A stretch of 64,000 nt of DNA from Neomesorhizobium albiziae (GCF_900114255.1 NZ_FOSL01000018.1:1-64000), one strand, 5' to 3'. Positions 7,858 to 15,939 are shown, numbered from the stretch's first letter. The notes: a model not told the origin generated them from the letters alone. A program made the numbers and translations.

Positions 7858-8520
7858 TCAGCCCTTGCAGCTCAGTTCGAGGCGGGTGGCGAAAATCTTG
7901 CTCATGTCGGTGCCCGAGGGATCGTTGAAGAACGCGTCGGTGAGCTTCGACTGGTTCTGAGCAAGGGCTTCGTCGGGGTCGGGGCGGACAACGGTGCGGG
8001 TGCAGCCCGCCGGCAGGTCGCCGTCGACCGCCATGTTGTCGTCCTCGGTGAAATCGATCGCCGTATAGAAGGTCGGATCGTAGACGCCGAAATCCACCTT
8101 GCCGGAAAGCTTCAGCGGCTCCTTCGGCTCGGATTCGAACAGGATGATGAGCTGGTCGCTCTCGTAATTGGCGATCAGCTGCGCCGGCGGCTTCATGGCC
8201 ACATCCTTGCCGTCTTCCGTCACCACCTGGAAGTAGTCGTATTCGGCAAGCGAGGTAGTAACCGTGTTGGCCACCTCCTGCAGTTCGGCGTCGTCGAGCT
8301 GCAGGTCGGCGTTCTTGTCGAATTCCATCAGCACCGTGCTGGAGAAGACATCGTCGAAACGCCAGAGGTGGCGTAGCGACTTGACCGACTTGTCGGGGTT
8401 GAGCGTCACGTCGAGGCGGGCTTCGGCGAAGACGTGGGGGTGCACGAAAGCCGGAACCGTGGTGGCAAGGAAGGCGGCCGCAGCACTCGCCAGAATAGTC
8501 GTTGGCGCGGAAAGTCGCAT
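7858..8520 (-). CDS. DUF1007 family periplasmic protein
   Basis: A 220-residue secreted protein. The signal peptide MRLSAPTTILASAAAAFLAT(TVPAFV) ends before HPHVFAEARLDV, the HPH opening that marks DUF1007 proteins and may bind metal in the periplasm. The rest is a beta-rich domain with the DFGVYDPTFYTAIDF block, also characteristic. Function is not established; the family is found next to NicO nickel/cobalt exporters and may deliver metal to them. The start at 8520 was chosen over an upstream extension because it is followed by a clean signal peptide and preceded by AAAGGAC. Confidence 0.85.
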   Translation of the reverse strand: MRLSAPTTILASAAAAFLATTVPAFVHPHVFAEARLDVTLNPDKSVKSLRHLWRFDDVFSSTVLMEFDKNADLQLDDAELQEVANTVTTSLAEYDYFQVVTEDGKDVAMKPPAQLIANYESDQLIILFESEPKEPLKLSGKVDFGVYDPTFYTAIDFTEDDNMAVDGDLPAGCTRTVVRPDPDEALAQNQSKLTDAFFNDPSGTDMSKIFATRLELSCKG

Positions 8521-8658
8521 CGAAGAGTGCCGTCCTTTGGATTGAGATTGCCGAGGTTTACCAGAAAACCGGCGAAATTGGGACCCGCGCCCCAAGCATT
8601 TTGCAGCCAGGCGTAATCACCTGGCGTCGCACAAATGCGGCCAACAGACAAATCGTGT

Positions 8659-9552
8659 CTATTCCCGCGATTTGAACCACTGCACCAGGAAATCGACCAG
8701 CACGCGCACCTTGGCGGGCAGATAGCGGCGGTGCGGATAGACCGCGAAAATGCCGCCTCCAGTGACGATGCGGTCCTCGAGCGCGGCGACCAGCCGGCCG
8801 GCGTCGATGTCGGGCTGGGCGATGAAATCGGGCAGCAAGGCGAAACCGAGCCCGGAGAGCGCTGCGGCGCGGGTCGCAATCGGGCTGTTGACCTCCAGCC
8901 GGCCAGACACGGCAACGCTGATCATTTCCCCGGTTTCCCCGATAAAGGCCCAGTTGGAGAGATTGCGGCTGTTGGTGTCGACGATGCACGGAATCTTGGT
9001 CAGGTCCTGCGGCCGTTGCGGCAGGCCATTTTTCTCGGCGAAGTCGGGCGACGCACAGAGCACGACCGAGAACGGCGCGAGCCGCCGGGCGATCAGCGAC
9101 GAGTTTTCCAGTCGCGAGATGCGGATGGCGAGGTCGAAGCCTTCCTCCACCAGATCGACGAACCGGTCGTCGAGGTAGATTTCCAGCGTGATTTCCGGAT
9201 GCTCCCTGGCGAAGTCGATCAGCGATTGGCCGATCGGCGCATCGGCGAAGGTGCGTGGTGCCGAAAGTTTGATCCGGCCGCGCACGTCGCCGGAAGATTC
9301 GCGCACCGTCTCCTGTAGGCTGTCGATCTCGCGGACGATTTCGGAAGCCCGCCGGTAATAGGTGTGGCCGGCTTCGGTCAGCGAAAACTGCCGCGTGGTG
9401 CGGTTGAGCAGCAGCGCGCCGAGTTCGTCCTCCAGTTCGCGCACATATTTGGAAAGCAGCGCTTTCGAGCGGCCGATCTTGCGCGCCGCGGCGGAAAAAC
9501 CCTCCGCCTCGACGACGTCGATGAAGGCGCGCATGCGGGTCAGTGTGTCCAT
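8659..9552 (-). CDS. LysR-family transcriptional regulator
   Basis: A 297-residue LysR-type regulator, usual length. The N-terminal winged helix-turn-helix is at about 1-60 (MDTLTRMRAFIDVVEAEGFS, then AAARKIGRSKALLSKYVREL). The effector domain has the IKLSAPRTFADAPIG block and a PHRRYLPAKVRVLVDFLV C-terminal strand-helix seen in the subfamily that often controls small dehydrogenases or efflux. I chose ATG 9550-9552; the frame continues upstream through a repeat element, but that extension reads as repeat-coded sequence, not protein. Target genes are unclear: the amidase gene is upstream on the same strand and the DUF1007 operon lies downstream, so no divergent partner is available. Confidence 0.88.
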   Translation of the reverse strand: MDTLTRMRAFIDVVEAEGFSAAARKIGRSKALLSKYVRELEDELGALLLNRTTRQFSLTEAGHTYYRRASEIVREIDSLQETVRESSGDVRGRIKLSAPRTFADAPIGQSLIDFAREHPEITLEIYLDDRFVDLVEEGFDLAIRISRLENSSLIARRLAPFSVVLCASPDFAEKNGLPQRPQDLTKIPCIVDTNSRNLSNWAFIGETGEMISVAVSGRLEVNSPIATRAAALSGLGFALLPDFIAQPDIDAGRLVAALEDRIVTGGGIFAVYPHRRYLPAKVRVLVDFLVQWFKSRE

Positions 9553-9619
9553 GGATGTCCTCGCGCTGAAAGTTCGGTTGCTGTCCCCAGAGGAGGATCG
9601 GCTGCGTGGACGTTGGATC

Positions 9620-9690
9620 CTTCCCCGTTTACGGGGGAGGGGGACCACGCGAAGCGTGGTGGAGGGGGCATGGCTGTGAAGCAGCCGGGT
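9620..9690. repeat. Interspersed CCCCG/CGGGG repeat between LysR and amidase genes
   Basis: A CTTCCCCGTTTACGGGGGAG stem-loop is followed by CCACGCGAAGCGTGG, a second stem-loop, then GGTGGAGGGGGCATGGC. The first stem is the same type as the repeats inside the amidase gene at 10334-10558. It fills most of the gap between the amidase stop (9740) and the LysR start (9552). Confidence 0.7.
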
Positions 9691-9739
9691 GGGGTGAGCT
9701 TTCGTAACACCGCCGCAGGGGCTACAAGTTCCGCCGTCA

Positions 9740-11137
9740 TCACTTGTCCGCTTCCTCCAGAATCCGCCGGCCAAGCCGGATCAGCGCGAGATCGCTGCCG
9801 GCGGGGCCGAGCAGCGAGATGCCGAAGGGCGCACCGTCGACCGAGCCGAGCGGCAGCGTGATTTGCGGAAAGCCGGAAAGGCCCGACAGGCACAGAAGAT
9901 GAAGTGCCTGCTCGCGATAGGCCTGGGTGGCATCGAAACTTGCGGATTTCAGCGGGGCCGCGCCCGGAACGGTGGGCAGGATGAGAATGCCGCCAGAGCC
10001 CAGAAGTCCCGCCAGCTCGTCGCGGAAGTCGTCCCGGCGCGCTGTCTCGGCTTCGGCGGTCTCGTGGGTGATGGTCGCGCCGAATTCGAAGCGTTCCTTG
10101 ACGCCCGGGCCGAGGCCGCGATCCTTCGCGGAAATCCAGCTTCCTTGCGAGGCCCAGGCCTCATGGGCCTGCAGCTTGCGGAAGCACCAGTAGAGGTCGC
10201 CTATGTCGTGGGAAAGGGTAGGGGCGGCGGCCGGAGCGCCGGTGACGTTGGCTGCCAGGTCACGAATACGCGCATATTCGGCGACGGCGTTGGGCAGCAC
10301 CAGCCCATCAAGGACAGAAATGGAGAAGGCGCGGATTTCACCCTCCCCCTTGTGGGGAGGATCGGCGCGCAGCGCCGGGGTGGGGGTCTCCCTCCTCTCG
10401 ATGGAGAGGGTGGAGCCCGACGAGTTGTTCAAATGCCCCTCATCCCCTGCCGGACCTTCTCCCTGTAGGGACGGGGAGAAGGAGGATGGCCGCGACGTGG
10501 ACGCCCCCCTCTCCCCGTCCTTTACGGGGAGAGGGTAAGGGTGAGGGTGAGGGGCAGCGCTGTCCCTGCCAAGCAGCACCTCGGCCACCTTCTCATAGGT
10601 CTCAATATCCCGCGCGAACCAGCCGAACGTGTCGAGGCTCGGCGCCAGCGGCATAACGCCGTCGAGTGGTATCGCGCTATGCGTGGTGCGCAGGCCGACC
10701 AGGCCGCAGAAGGAGGCAGGCGCGCGGATCGAGCCGCCGGTATCCGACCCGACCGCGATGTCGGCCAGTCCACCGGCAACAGTGGCGGCGGATCCGGAAG
10801 AGGAGCCGCCGGTGACGCGGTCGGGCGCCGCGGGATTGACCGGCTGCGGGAAGTGCGCGTTGTGTCCCATCAGCGAGAAGGCGAGTTCGTCGGTCTGCGT
10901 CTTGCCGGCGAATCGCGCGCCGGCATCGAGAAGCGTCTGCACGGCGACGGCGGTTTTGCGGGCCGGCGAAGCCTCGGCGGCCCTCTGCGGGTTGCCGCAG
11001 CCGGTCGGGTAGCCGGCGACATCGAATATGTCCTTGACGGCCAGCCGAAGCCCCGCCAACGGTCCGGATTTCGCATTGGCAACAGGCACATGCGGCAAAT
11101 CCAGGAATGCGTTGAAGGGGTCGCGCCGCTCGGCCAT
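9740..11137 (-). CDS. Amidase (amidase signature family) with an in-frame repeat insertion
   Basis: A 465-residue Ser-Ser-Lys hydrolase that would cleave amide bonds in the cytoplasm. Catalytic Lys35 sits in LAVKDIFD, the cis-Ser in GGSSSGSAA (110-118) and nucleophile Ser136 in GSDTGGSIRAPA. The C-terminal half ends with the normal LGSVDGAPFGISLLGPAGSD block. Residues about 194-268 are low-complexity, Pro/Ser/Gly-rich and are encoded by an interspersed repeat (10334-10558); removing them leaves about 390 residues, a normal size for this kind of amidase. The frame is open through the insert, so the enzyme may still be made with an extra surface loop. Substrate unknown. Confidence 0.85.
   Translation of the reverse strand: MAERRDPFNAFLDLPHVPVANAKSGPLAGLRLAVKDIFDVAGYPTGCGNPQRAAEASPARKTAVAVQTLLDAGARFAGKTQTDELAFSLMGHNAHFPQPVNPAAPDRVTGGSSSGSAATVAGGLADIAVGSDTGGSIRAPASFCGLVGLRTTHSAIPLDGVMPLAPSLDTFGWFARDIETYEKVAEVLLGRDSAAPHPHPYPLPVKDGERGASTSRPSSFSPSLQGEGPAGDEGHLNNSSGSTLSIERRETPTPALRADPPHKGEGEIRAFSISVLDGLVLPNAVAEYARIRDLAANVTGAPAAAPTLSHDIGDLYWCFRKLQAHEAWASQGSWISAKDRGLGPGVKERFEFGATITHETAEAETARRDDFRDELAGLLGSGGILILPTVPGAAPLKSASFDATQAYREQALHLLCLSGLSGFPQITLPLGSVDGAPFGISLLGPAGSDLALIRLGRRILEEADK
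10334..10558. repeat. Repeat cluster inserted in frame inside the amidase gene
   Basis: About 225 bases hold at least three stem-loops: CCTCCCC/GGGGAGG (10342-10360) followed by a GGCGC/GCGCC stem, CTTCTCCC/GGGGAGAAG near 10456-10482, and CTCTCCCCGT/ACGGGGAGAG (10510-10533). The same stems occur between genes elsewhere in the window. The insert length is a multiple of three and it contains no stop in the amidase frame. Confidence 0.8.
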
Positions 11138-11240
11138 CGTTCATTATCCGGAAACAGTGCGCGCAGCATTGTTCGACGTCCGGATTTTTTCAAGTCGGGC
11201 TTCGATTTTAATTGATTGTTACAGCACTCGACCATATATC

Positions 11241-11678
11241 GCGACTTGCCCAAAGTCGCACGTGCCTGTGGGTGTCCGCTGGTCCCTCGAATGGCGAGGA
11301 AACCGGTAAGGTAACTGGAGCCAACCACTCCAGTCGGTTTAGTGGCCAACCGCCAAACCGAGGACACCTTGAAGCAACGACGGTGCGGGCCTTTCTGGTG
11401 TTCTGCCGGTCGTCCAAAGACCGGGGTTACTGAAGAGGCACACCTTCATTGCCGGCAGTGCGGACGGGTCTCCCATCCAAGCCAAGGCAGACAAAGCGAA
11501 CCGAAGCCGGGCTGGCTAAGGTTCATCGCCGCGAGACGGCGTTTCATGGTTCCGGGGTCTCCACCGGCTGGTTCCATGGATTTCCGTCCCGCCTTTGTTT
11601 GATCGCGTGTTCGCGAGGCCGACGGCCCGCGTCCCGCACGCCCTTGTGCGCGCCGAAAGGCGCGATTGGAGAGACCCG
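11241..11678 (+). promoter_or_regulatory. Structured leader RNA, speF-type, upstream of ornithine decarboxylase
   Basis: The 541-base gap between the amidase and decarboxylase genes contains no convincing gene but many helices. A GCGACTT/AAGTCGC hairpin is at 11241-11259. GGTGTCC (11271-11277) pairs with GGACACC (11362-11368) to close a junction with CCTCG/CGAGG, ACTGGAG/CTCCAGT and CGGTTT/AAACCG hairpins. A second domain is closed by CTGCCGG (11403-11409) and CCGGCAG (11452-11458) with a TGAAG/CTTCA hairpin. CGCGCC-GAAA-GGCGCG (11649-11664) stands just before the GGAGAG ribosome site. GGGTCTC at 11466-11472 and 11555-11561 can pair with GAGACCC (11671-11677). Alphaproteobacterial ornithine decarboxylase genes are known to carry the speF leader motif at this position. 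Confidence 0.65.
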
Positions 11679-12812
11679 ATGGCTACCCAGCGCATCCTCG
11701 ATTTCCTCGCCACCCGACGTCCGTCCGGTCCTTGCCTGGTCGTCGACCTCGATGTCGTGCGCGACAATTTCAACGCCTTCGAGAAGGCGCTTCCCGATTC
11801 CAAGATCTACTACGCGGTGAAGGCAAACCCGGCGCCGGAGATCCTGCGCCTGCTTGCTGCGATGGGCTCGTCCTTCGACACCGCGTCAGTTGCCGAGGTT
11901 GAGATGGCGATGGACGCGGGGGCTCCCGCCGAACGAATCTCCTTCGGCAACACCATCAAGAAGGAGCGCGACATCGCGCGCGCCTACCAGCTCGGCATCC
12001 GGCTGTTCGCCGTCGACTGCGTCGAGGAGGTCGAGAAGATCGCCCGCGCAGCGCCCGGCGCCCGCGTGTTCTGCCGCGTGCTCACCGATGGCGAAGGCGC
12101 CGAGTGGCCGCTGTCGCGCAAGTTCGGCTGCGTGCCGGCGATGGCCGTCGACGTGCTGCGTCATGCCGGCAAGCTCGGCCTCGACGCCTACGGCGTGTCG
12201 TTCCATGTCGGCTCGCAGCAGACCGATCTCACCGCATGGGACCGCGCGCTGGGCGACGCCAAGAAGGTGTTCGCACAGCTTGCCGACGAGGGCATCGTGT
12301 TGAAGATGGTCAATATGGGCGGCGGCTTCCCGACGCGCTACCTGAAGGACGTGCCGGCGGCGCAGGCCTATGGCCAGGCGATCTTCTCGGCGCTGCGCAA
12401 GCACTTCGGCAACGCCATTCCCGAGACCATCATCGAGCCGGGCCGCGGCATGGTCGGCAATGCCGGCGTCATCAAGTCGGAAGTCGTCCTGATTTCGAAG
12501 AAGGCCGACAACGACAATGTGCGATGGGTGTTCCTCGACATCGGCAAGTTCGGCGGTCTCGCCGAAACGATGGACGAGGCGATCCGCTACCCGATCGTGA
12601 CCGCGCATGACGGCGGTGCGACCGCGCCTTGCGTGCTCGCCGGCCCGACCTGCGATTCGGCCGACGTGATGTATGAGAAGACGCCGTACCCGCTGCCCCT
12701 GTCGCTGACCATCGGCGACGAGGTTCTGATCGAGGGTACCGGTGCGTACACCACCACCTACTCGGCGGTCGCCTTCAACGGCTTCGAGCCACTCCGATCC
12801 TACGTGATCTGA
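11679..12812 (+). CDS. odc2: Ornithine/lysine decarboxylase, alanine racemase-fold (type III)
   Basis: A 377-residue PLP enzyme of the eukaryotic-type ornithine decarboxylase family, making putrescine (and perhaps cadaverine) from ornithine (lysine) in the cytoplasm. PLP lysine K48 is in YYAVKANPAP, H176 in SFHVGSQ stacks on the cofactor, GGGFP (214-218) and EPGRG (253-257) bind phosphate, and the catalytic Cys325 is in GPTCDSAD. Length and sequence type match the Odc2 decarboxylase of rhizobia. Start ATG 11679 has GGAGAG nine bases upstream; an in-frame upstream extension would run through the structured leader and was rejected. Expression is probably controlled by that leader. Three tandem palindromes follow the stop codon. 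Confidence 0.93.
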   Translation: MATQRILDFLATRRPSGPCLVVDLDVVRDNFNAFEKALPDSKIYYAVKANPAPEILRLLAAMGSSFDTASVAEVEMAMDAGAPAERISFGNTIKKERDIARAYQLGIRLFAVDCVEEVEKIARAAPGARVFCRVLTDGEGAEWPLSRKFGCVPAMAVDVLRHAGKLGLDAYGVSFHVGSQQTDLTAWDRALGDAKKVFAQLADEGIVLKMVNMGGGFPTRYLKDVPAAQAYGQAIFSALRKHFGNAIPETIIEPGRGMVGNAGVIKSEVVLISKKADNDNVRWVFLDIGKFGGLAETMDEAIRYPIVTAHDGGATAPCVLAGPTCDSADVMYEKTPYPLPLSLTIGDEVLIEGTGAYTTTYSAVAFNGFEPLRSYVI

Positions 12813-12824
12813 CGGCCTCAAAGC

Positions 12825-12985
12825 GTGATCCCGAAAAGTGGGAACCGGTTTTCGGAAAAGATCACGCTCAAAGGGTCGTGATCCCGAAAAGTGGGAACCG
12901 GTTTTCGGAAAAGATCACGCTCAAAAGGGTCGTGATCCCGAAAAGTGGGAACCGGTTTTCGGAAAAGATCACGCTCAAAAGGGTC
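12825..12985. repeat. Three tandem copies of a 53-54 base palindromic repeat
   Basis: Units begin at 12825, 12878 and 12932. Each is an imperfect hairpin with GTGATC/GATCAC outer arms and CCGAAAA/TTTTCGG inner arms around GTGGGAACCGG, followed by a short GCTCAAA(A)GGGTC spacer. The copies are almost identical, which suggests recent tandem duplication. They lie between the decarboxylase stop and an acetyltransferase gene, where they could end or stabilise the decarboxylase mRNA. Confidence 0.9.
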
Positions 12986-13067
12986 GTCGGATCACGCCAT
13001 AGCGGACGATTTTGTGCCGCTATGGCTGCTTGTGGACACTTTTCTCCACTCGTAAGGGATCAGGAAG

Positions 13068-13637
13068 ATGGAAGTCGTTGAAAACATTGCGCGAAACGAA
13101 TTCGTTTTCGCCATCACCGCAGAAATCGATCCACATGTGCCGGCGCGCGAGGCGTTGCTCGACCGGGCCATGGGTTTGAAAAGACGCAAGAAATCCTCCG
13201 AAAAGCTGCGGCGCGGCCGGCGTCCGTCGGAGGGCCTGGCGTTCGTGGCGCGCGACGGCGCCGGCACGGTCGTCGGCACGGTTCGTCTGTGGGATGTCCG
13301 GCTTGGTGAGAACGGCGGCAAGGCGCTGCTGCTCGGGCCGCTGGCGGTCGAGCCGTCGCTGAAAAGCGCGGGCATCGGCAAGGCATTGATGTCGCACGCT
13401 ATTTCGGAAGCCAAGCGGCTCGGCCACGCAGCGATCCTGCTGGTCGGCGATGCGCCCTATTACAGCCGTTTCGGCTTCTCGGCTGACAAGACCGGCGCGC
13501 TTGCCATGCCCGGTCCGTACGAACGGCACCGCTTCCTTGCGCTTGAACTGAGCGAAGGCGCGCTTAACGGCGCAAAGGGTGTGCTGCGTGCCGCCGGACG
13601 CAAGCTGAAAGGCGGCGGGCTGAAGCTCGCCGCCTGA
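13068..13637 (+). CDS. GNAT-family N-acetyltransferase (YhbS-like)
   Basis: A 189-residue acetyltransferase. The acetyl-CoA binding region reads LLGPLAVEPSLKSAGIGKAL (the Q/R-x-x-G-x-G/A loop here is K-S-A-G-I-G), followed by AILLVGDAPYYSRFGF, the typical YhbS-type motif A/B with Tyr near the active site. About 35 basic residues after the first strand (RRKKSSEKLRRGRR) form an extra charged segment. The last 25 residues are Gly/Lys-rich and probably flexible. It follows the decarboxylase and the tandem palindromes on the same strand, but 255 bases separate them; a polyamine substrate is possible, not shown. Confidence 0.85.
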   Translation: MEVVENIARNEFVFAITAEIDPHVPAREALLDRAMGLKRRKKSSEKLRRGRRPSEGLAFVARDGAGTVVGTVRLWDVRLGENGGKALLLGPLAVEPSLKSAGIGKALMSHAISEAKRLGHAAILLVGDAPYYSRFGFSADKTGALAMPGPYERHRFLALELSEGALNGAKGVLRAAGRKLKGGGLKLAA

Positions 13638-13673
13638 CTATTCCTTATCTATCAACGGTTTAGCGCGGCAGAA

Positions 13674-13955
13674 TCAGAGCAGCTGGCTGAGCGCCATGGC
13701 GACGGTCATGTCGCCCTCGATCTTAATGCGTCCCGTCATGAAGGCGCTGGTCGGGTTGAGGTCGCCGGAAATCAGCTGCTCGAAATCGTCGAGTGACAGC
13801 TTGATGGTGCAGTCGGCCGGGCCGTCGGTGGTCGACACCGTGGCGCCGTCGATCACGATGACGCCGTCAGCGCCAGTATCGAATTTCACGGAACGCTCGA
13901 AACCCGCGCTCGCGACTTTCGCCGTCATCTTTTCGGCGATATCCTGAATTGCCAT
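13674..13955 (-). CDS. SCP2 sterol-binding domain protein
   Basis: A 93-residue single-domain protein of the SCP-2 fold, which forms a hydrophobic pocket for lipid or acyl-CoA ligands. The pattern GVIVIDGATVSTTDGPADCT followed by IKLSLDDFEQLISGDLNPTSAFMTGRIKIEGD (read in parts) is the core of the family, and the ending MTVAMALSQLL is normal. The ATG at 13953-13955 has GAGGAG upstream; the in-frame extension to 14033 was rejected for lack of a ribosome site. The acyl-CoA dehydrogenase gene is divergent at 14131, so the 175-base gap probably holds both promoters and the two proteins may act together in fatty-acyl metabolism. Confidence 0.88.
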   Translation of the reverse strand: MAIQDIAEKMTAKVASAGFERSVKFDTGADGVIVIDGATVSTTDGPADCTIKLSLDDFEQLISGDLNPTSAFMTGRIKIEGDMTVAMALSQLL

Positions 13956-14130
13956 GCAAATGCTCCTCGTCCCGGTGTTTGTCGTGCGGCCGACCGCGCC
14001 AAAGTTTTCATCCTGGCCGAATTCCAAGGCCAAAATCGCTGCCGGCTGGCGACACTATCGGCATATAGCTTTGGATTGACGTTTACGTCAAATGTGAAAT
14101 GGCGTCTTTAAGACGCTCGCGAGGATGGAC

Positions 14131-15309
14131 ATGCAATTCACGTCCGAACACGAGCAGCTTCGCAAGACCGTCGCCAAGTTCGTCGAGACCGAACTCAACC
14201 CGTATGTCGACGGCTGGGAAGAGGCCGAACAGTTCCCCGCCCACGATGTGTTCAAGAAGCTTGGAGATCTCGGCCTGCTCGGCATCAAATACGATCCCCG
14301 CTATGGCGGGCTCGGACTGGACTTTTCCTATTCGATGGTGATGGCGGAAGAGTTGGGCGGCGTCCATTGTGGCGGCGTGCCGATGGCGATCGGGGTCCAC
14401 ACCGACATGTCGACGCCGGCTTTGAACCGCTTCGGTTCCGACCATGTGAAGCGCAATTTCCTGGCGCCGTCCATCGCGGGCGACGCCGTGAGCTGCCTTG
14501 GCGTTTCGGAACCAGGCGGCGGCTCGGATGTCGCGGCGGTCAGGACCGCGGCGCGCAAGGACGGCGACGACTACGTCATCTCCGGAACCAAGATGTGGAT
14601 CACCAACGGCATGCAGGCCGACTGGTGCTGCCTGCTTGCCAACACGTCGGAAGGTGCGGTTCACCAGAACAAGTCGCTGATCGCGGTGCCGATGGACGCC
14701 AGGGGGATCACGCGGCAGAAGATCAGGAAGATCGGCATGAATTCTTCCGATACGGCGCAACTCTTCTTCGACGAGGTGCGGGTGCCGCGGAAGAATGTCA
14801 TCGGCGAGGAGGGCATGGGCTTCACTATGCAGATGATGCAGTTCCAGGAGGAACGCCTCTATGCCGCGGCGAGCTCGCTGAAGGGGTTTGACCGGCTGAT
14901 CGACCTGACGATCGACTATACGGGTCAACGCGGCGCTTTCGGCAAACCTGTGCTGGACAATCAGGTCGTGCATTTTCGGCTGGCGGAACTGAGGACCGAG
15001 GTCGAGGCGCTGCGGGCGCTTACCTGGTCGGCGGTCGAACGTTATGTCGACGGCGCCGACGTCACCCGGCTTGCTTCGATGGCCAAGCTGAAAGCCGGGC
15101 GGCTGGCGCGCGAACTCAGCGATGCCTGCCTGCAATATTGGGGCGGGATGGGATTTTCCTACGACAACCCGGTCAGCCGCGCCTATCGCGACACGCGCCT
15201 GGTGTCGATCGGCGGCGGTGCCGACGAGATCATGCTCGGCATCATCTGCAAGTTGGAAGGCACGCTGCCCGGCACCAGCAACAAGCGCGGCGGCAGCGAG
15301 GCCGAATAG
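14131..15309 (+). CDS. Acyl-CoA dehydrogenase
   Basis: A 392-residue FAD flavoenzyme that oxidises an acyl-CoA to the 2-enoyl-CoA, cytoplasmic. The FAD/substrate motif CLGVSEPGGGSDVAAVRTAA and KMWITNG are normal. The short-chain-type catalytic Glu position near the C-terminus reads IGGGADEIM with Gly in its place; instead a Glu in QEERLYAA (about residue 240) fits the isovaleryl/long-chain-type base. ATG 14131 was preferred because GAGG lies six bases before it; an ATG at 14125 in the same frame overlaps that site. Its stop codon touches the left arm of the composite repeat at 15309. Chain-length preference cannot be told. Confidence 0.92.
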   Translation: MQFTSEHEQLRKTVAKFVETELNPYVDGWEEAEQFPAHDVFKKLGDLGLLGIKYDPRYGGLGLDFSYSMVMAEELGGVHCGGVPMAIGVHTDMSTPALNRFGSDHVKRNFLAPSIAGDAVSCLGVSEPGGGSDVAAVRTAARKDGDDYVISGTKMWITNGMQADWCCLLANTSEGAVHQNKSLIAVPMDARGITRQKIRKIGMNSSDTAQLFFDEVRVPRKNVIGEEGMGFTMQMMQFQEERLYAAASSLKGFDRLIDLTIDYTGQRGAFGKPVLDNQVVHFRLAELRTEVEALRALTWSAVERYVDGADVTRLASMAKLKAGRLARELSDACLQYWGGMGFSYDNPVSRAYRDTRLVSIGGGADEIMLGIICKLEGTLPGTSNKRGGSEAE

Positions 15310-15408
15310 AGCAGCGAACGCTAAACAGGAACCGCCTTCGCTGCTCTATCCATTTGTTTCAGCATCGGATTTTTCCGAAAACCGCTTCGCACTTTTCGGT
15401 CCGATGCT
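15309..15408. repeat. Composite two-hairpin interspersed repeat, copy 2 (inverted)
   Basis: GAGCAGCGAA/TTCGCTGCTC arms (15309-15346) followed by AGCATCGGA/TCCGATGCT arms (15361-15408) around CCGAAAA...TTTTCGG. It is the reverse complement of the 3600-3696 unit. It is almost the only sequence between two convergent genes, the acyl-CoA dehydrogenase and the FliL-like ORF, and could act as a two-way terminator. Confidence 0.8.
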
Positions 15409-15414
15409 CTGGCC

Positions 15415-15939
15415 TCAGTGTTTCGGCGCCGGCGCGTCCAGCGGCTTGCCTCGCGCTCTTTCGGCGGTGTTGCGCTGGCGGATCGTGTTGTTGCGGATGT
15501 CAGCCTTGGACAGATAGTCGATCTGCTCGATCAGCACCTCATGGACAAGCGTGTCGCCAACGCGCTTGTTGATGCTGTCCCTGATGCCGTTCCTGAGAGC
15601 GTCGACATCGACCTTCGCGGTCCTGGTGAAGTCGATCTCCGGGTGGGAAAACAGATAGGAATATACCTCGTCGACGATCAGCGACTCGGCCGGGATCGAC
15701 AGCTTGTTCAGCTTTTCGCTTTCGACCGTGTAAACGAAGCGGCCGATGAAATAGCCGTTGATGGCGCCCGACTGCAGCACCGGCACCGAGAACACTTCGG
15801 TCTTCACATAATCCAGCCCGCCGAAAAAGGCGCGCTCCTGACCCGGCTCGGGCTTCGCCGCCGACGACTGGAACGAATAGACCATGGCGCCGATGGTGAC
15901 GACGCAGATCCAGATCGCGGCGACGACGAACTTGATCAT
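15415..15939 (-). CDS. Flagellar-cluster membrane-anchored protein, FliL-like layout, unknown function
   Basis: A 174-residue protein with an N-terminal membrane anchor (about residues 3-24) and a periplasmic body. The C-terminal part (VDALRNGIRDSINKRVGDTL followed by VHEVLIEQIDYLS) has the helix-strand pattern of the FliL/stomatin-like domain, but identity to FliL is not evident and a clear fliL exists at 38319. It is the last gene of the flhA operon and overlaps the preceding gene by ATGA. Sinorhizobium carries similar unnamed genes after fliR. Role in motility is inferred from position only. Confidence 0.6.
   Translation of the reverse strand: MIKFVVAAIWICVVTIGAMVYSFQSSAAKPEPGQERAFFGGLDYVKTEVFSVPVLQSGAINGYFIGRFVYTVESEKLNKLSIPAESLIVDEVYSYLFSHPEIDFTRTAKVDVDALRNGIRDSINKRVGDTLVHEVLIEQIDYLSKADIRNNTIRQRNTAERARGKPLDAPAPKH

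Noticed and set aside
9553-9774. N-terminal extension of the LysR protein
   Set aside because: It is encoded by the interspersed repeat and precedes a normal LysR start.
11212-11433. 73-residue open frame in the decarboxylase leader
   Set aside because: It crosses several helices, lacks a good ribosome site and shows no protein-like pattern. A shorter leader peptide remains possible but I could not single one out.
12825-12985. CRISPR-like array
   Set aside because: Three repeats with almost no unique spacer and strong internal dyads; no cas genes. These are tandem palindromes.
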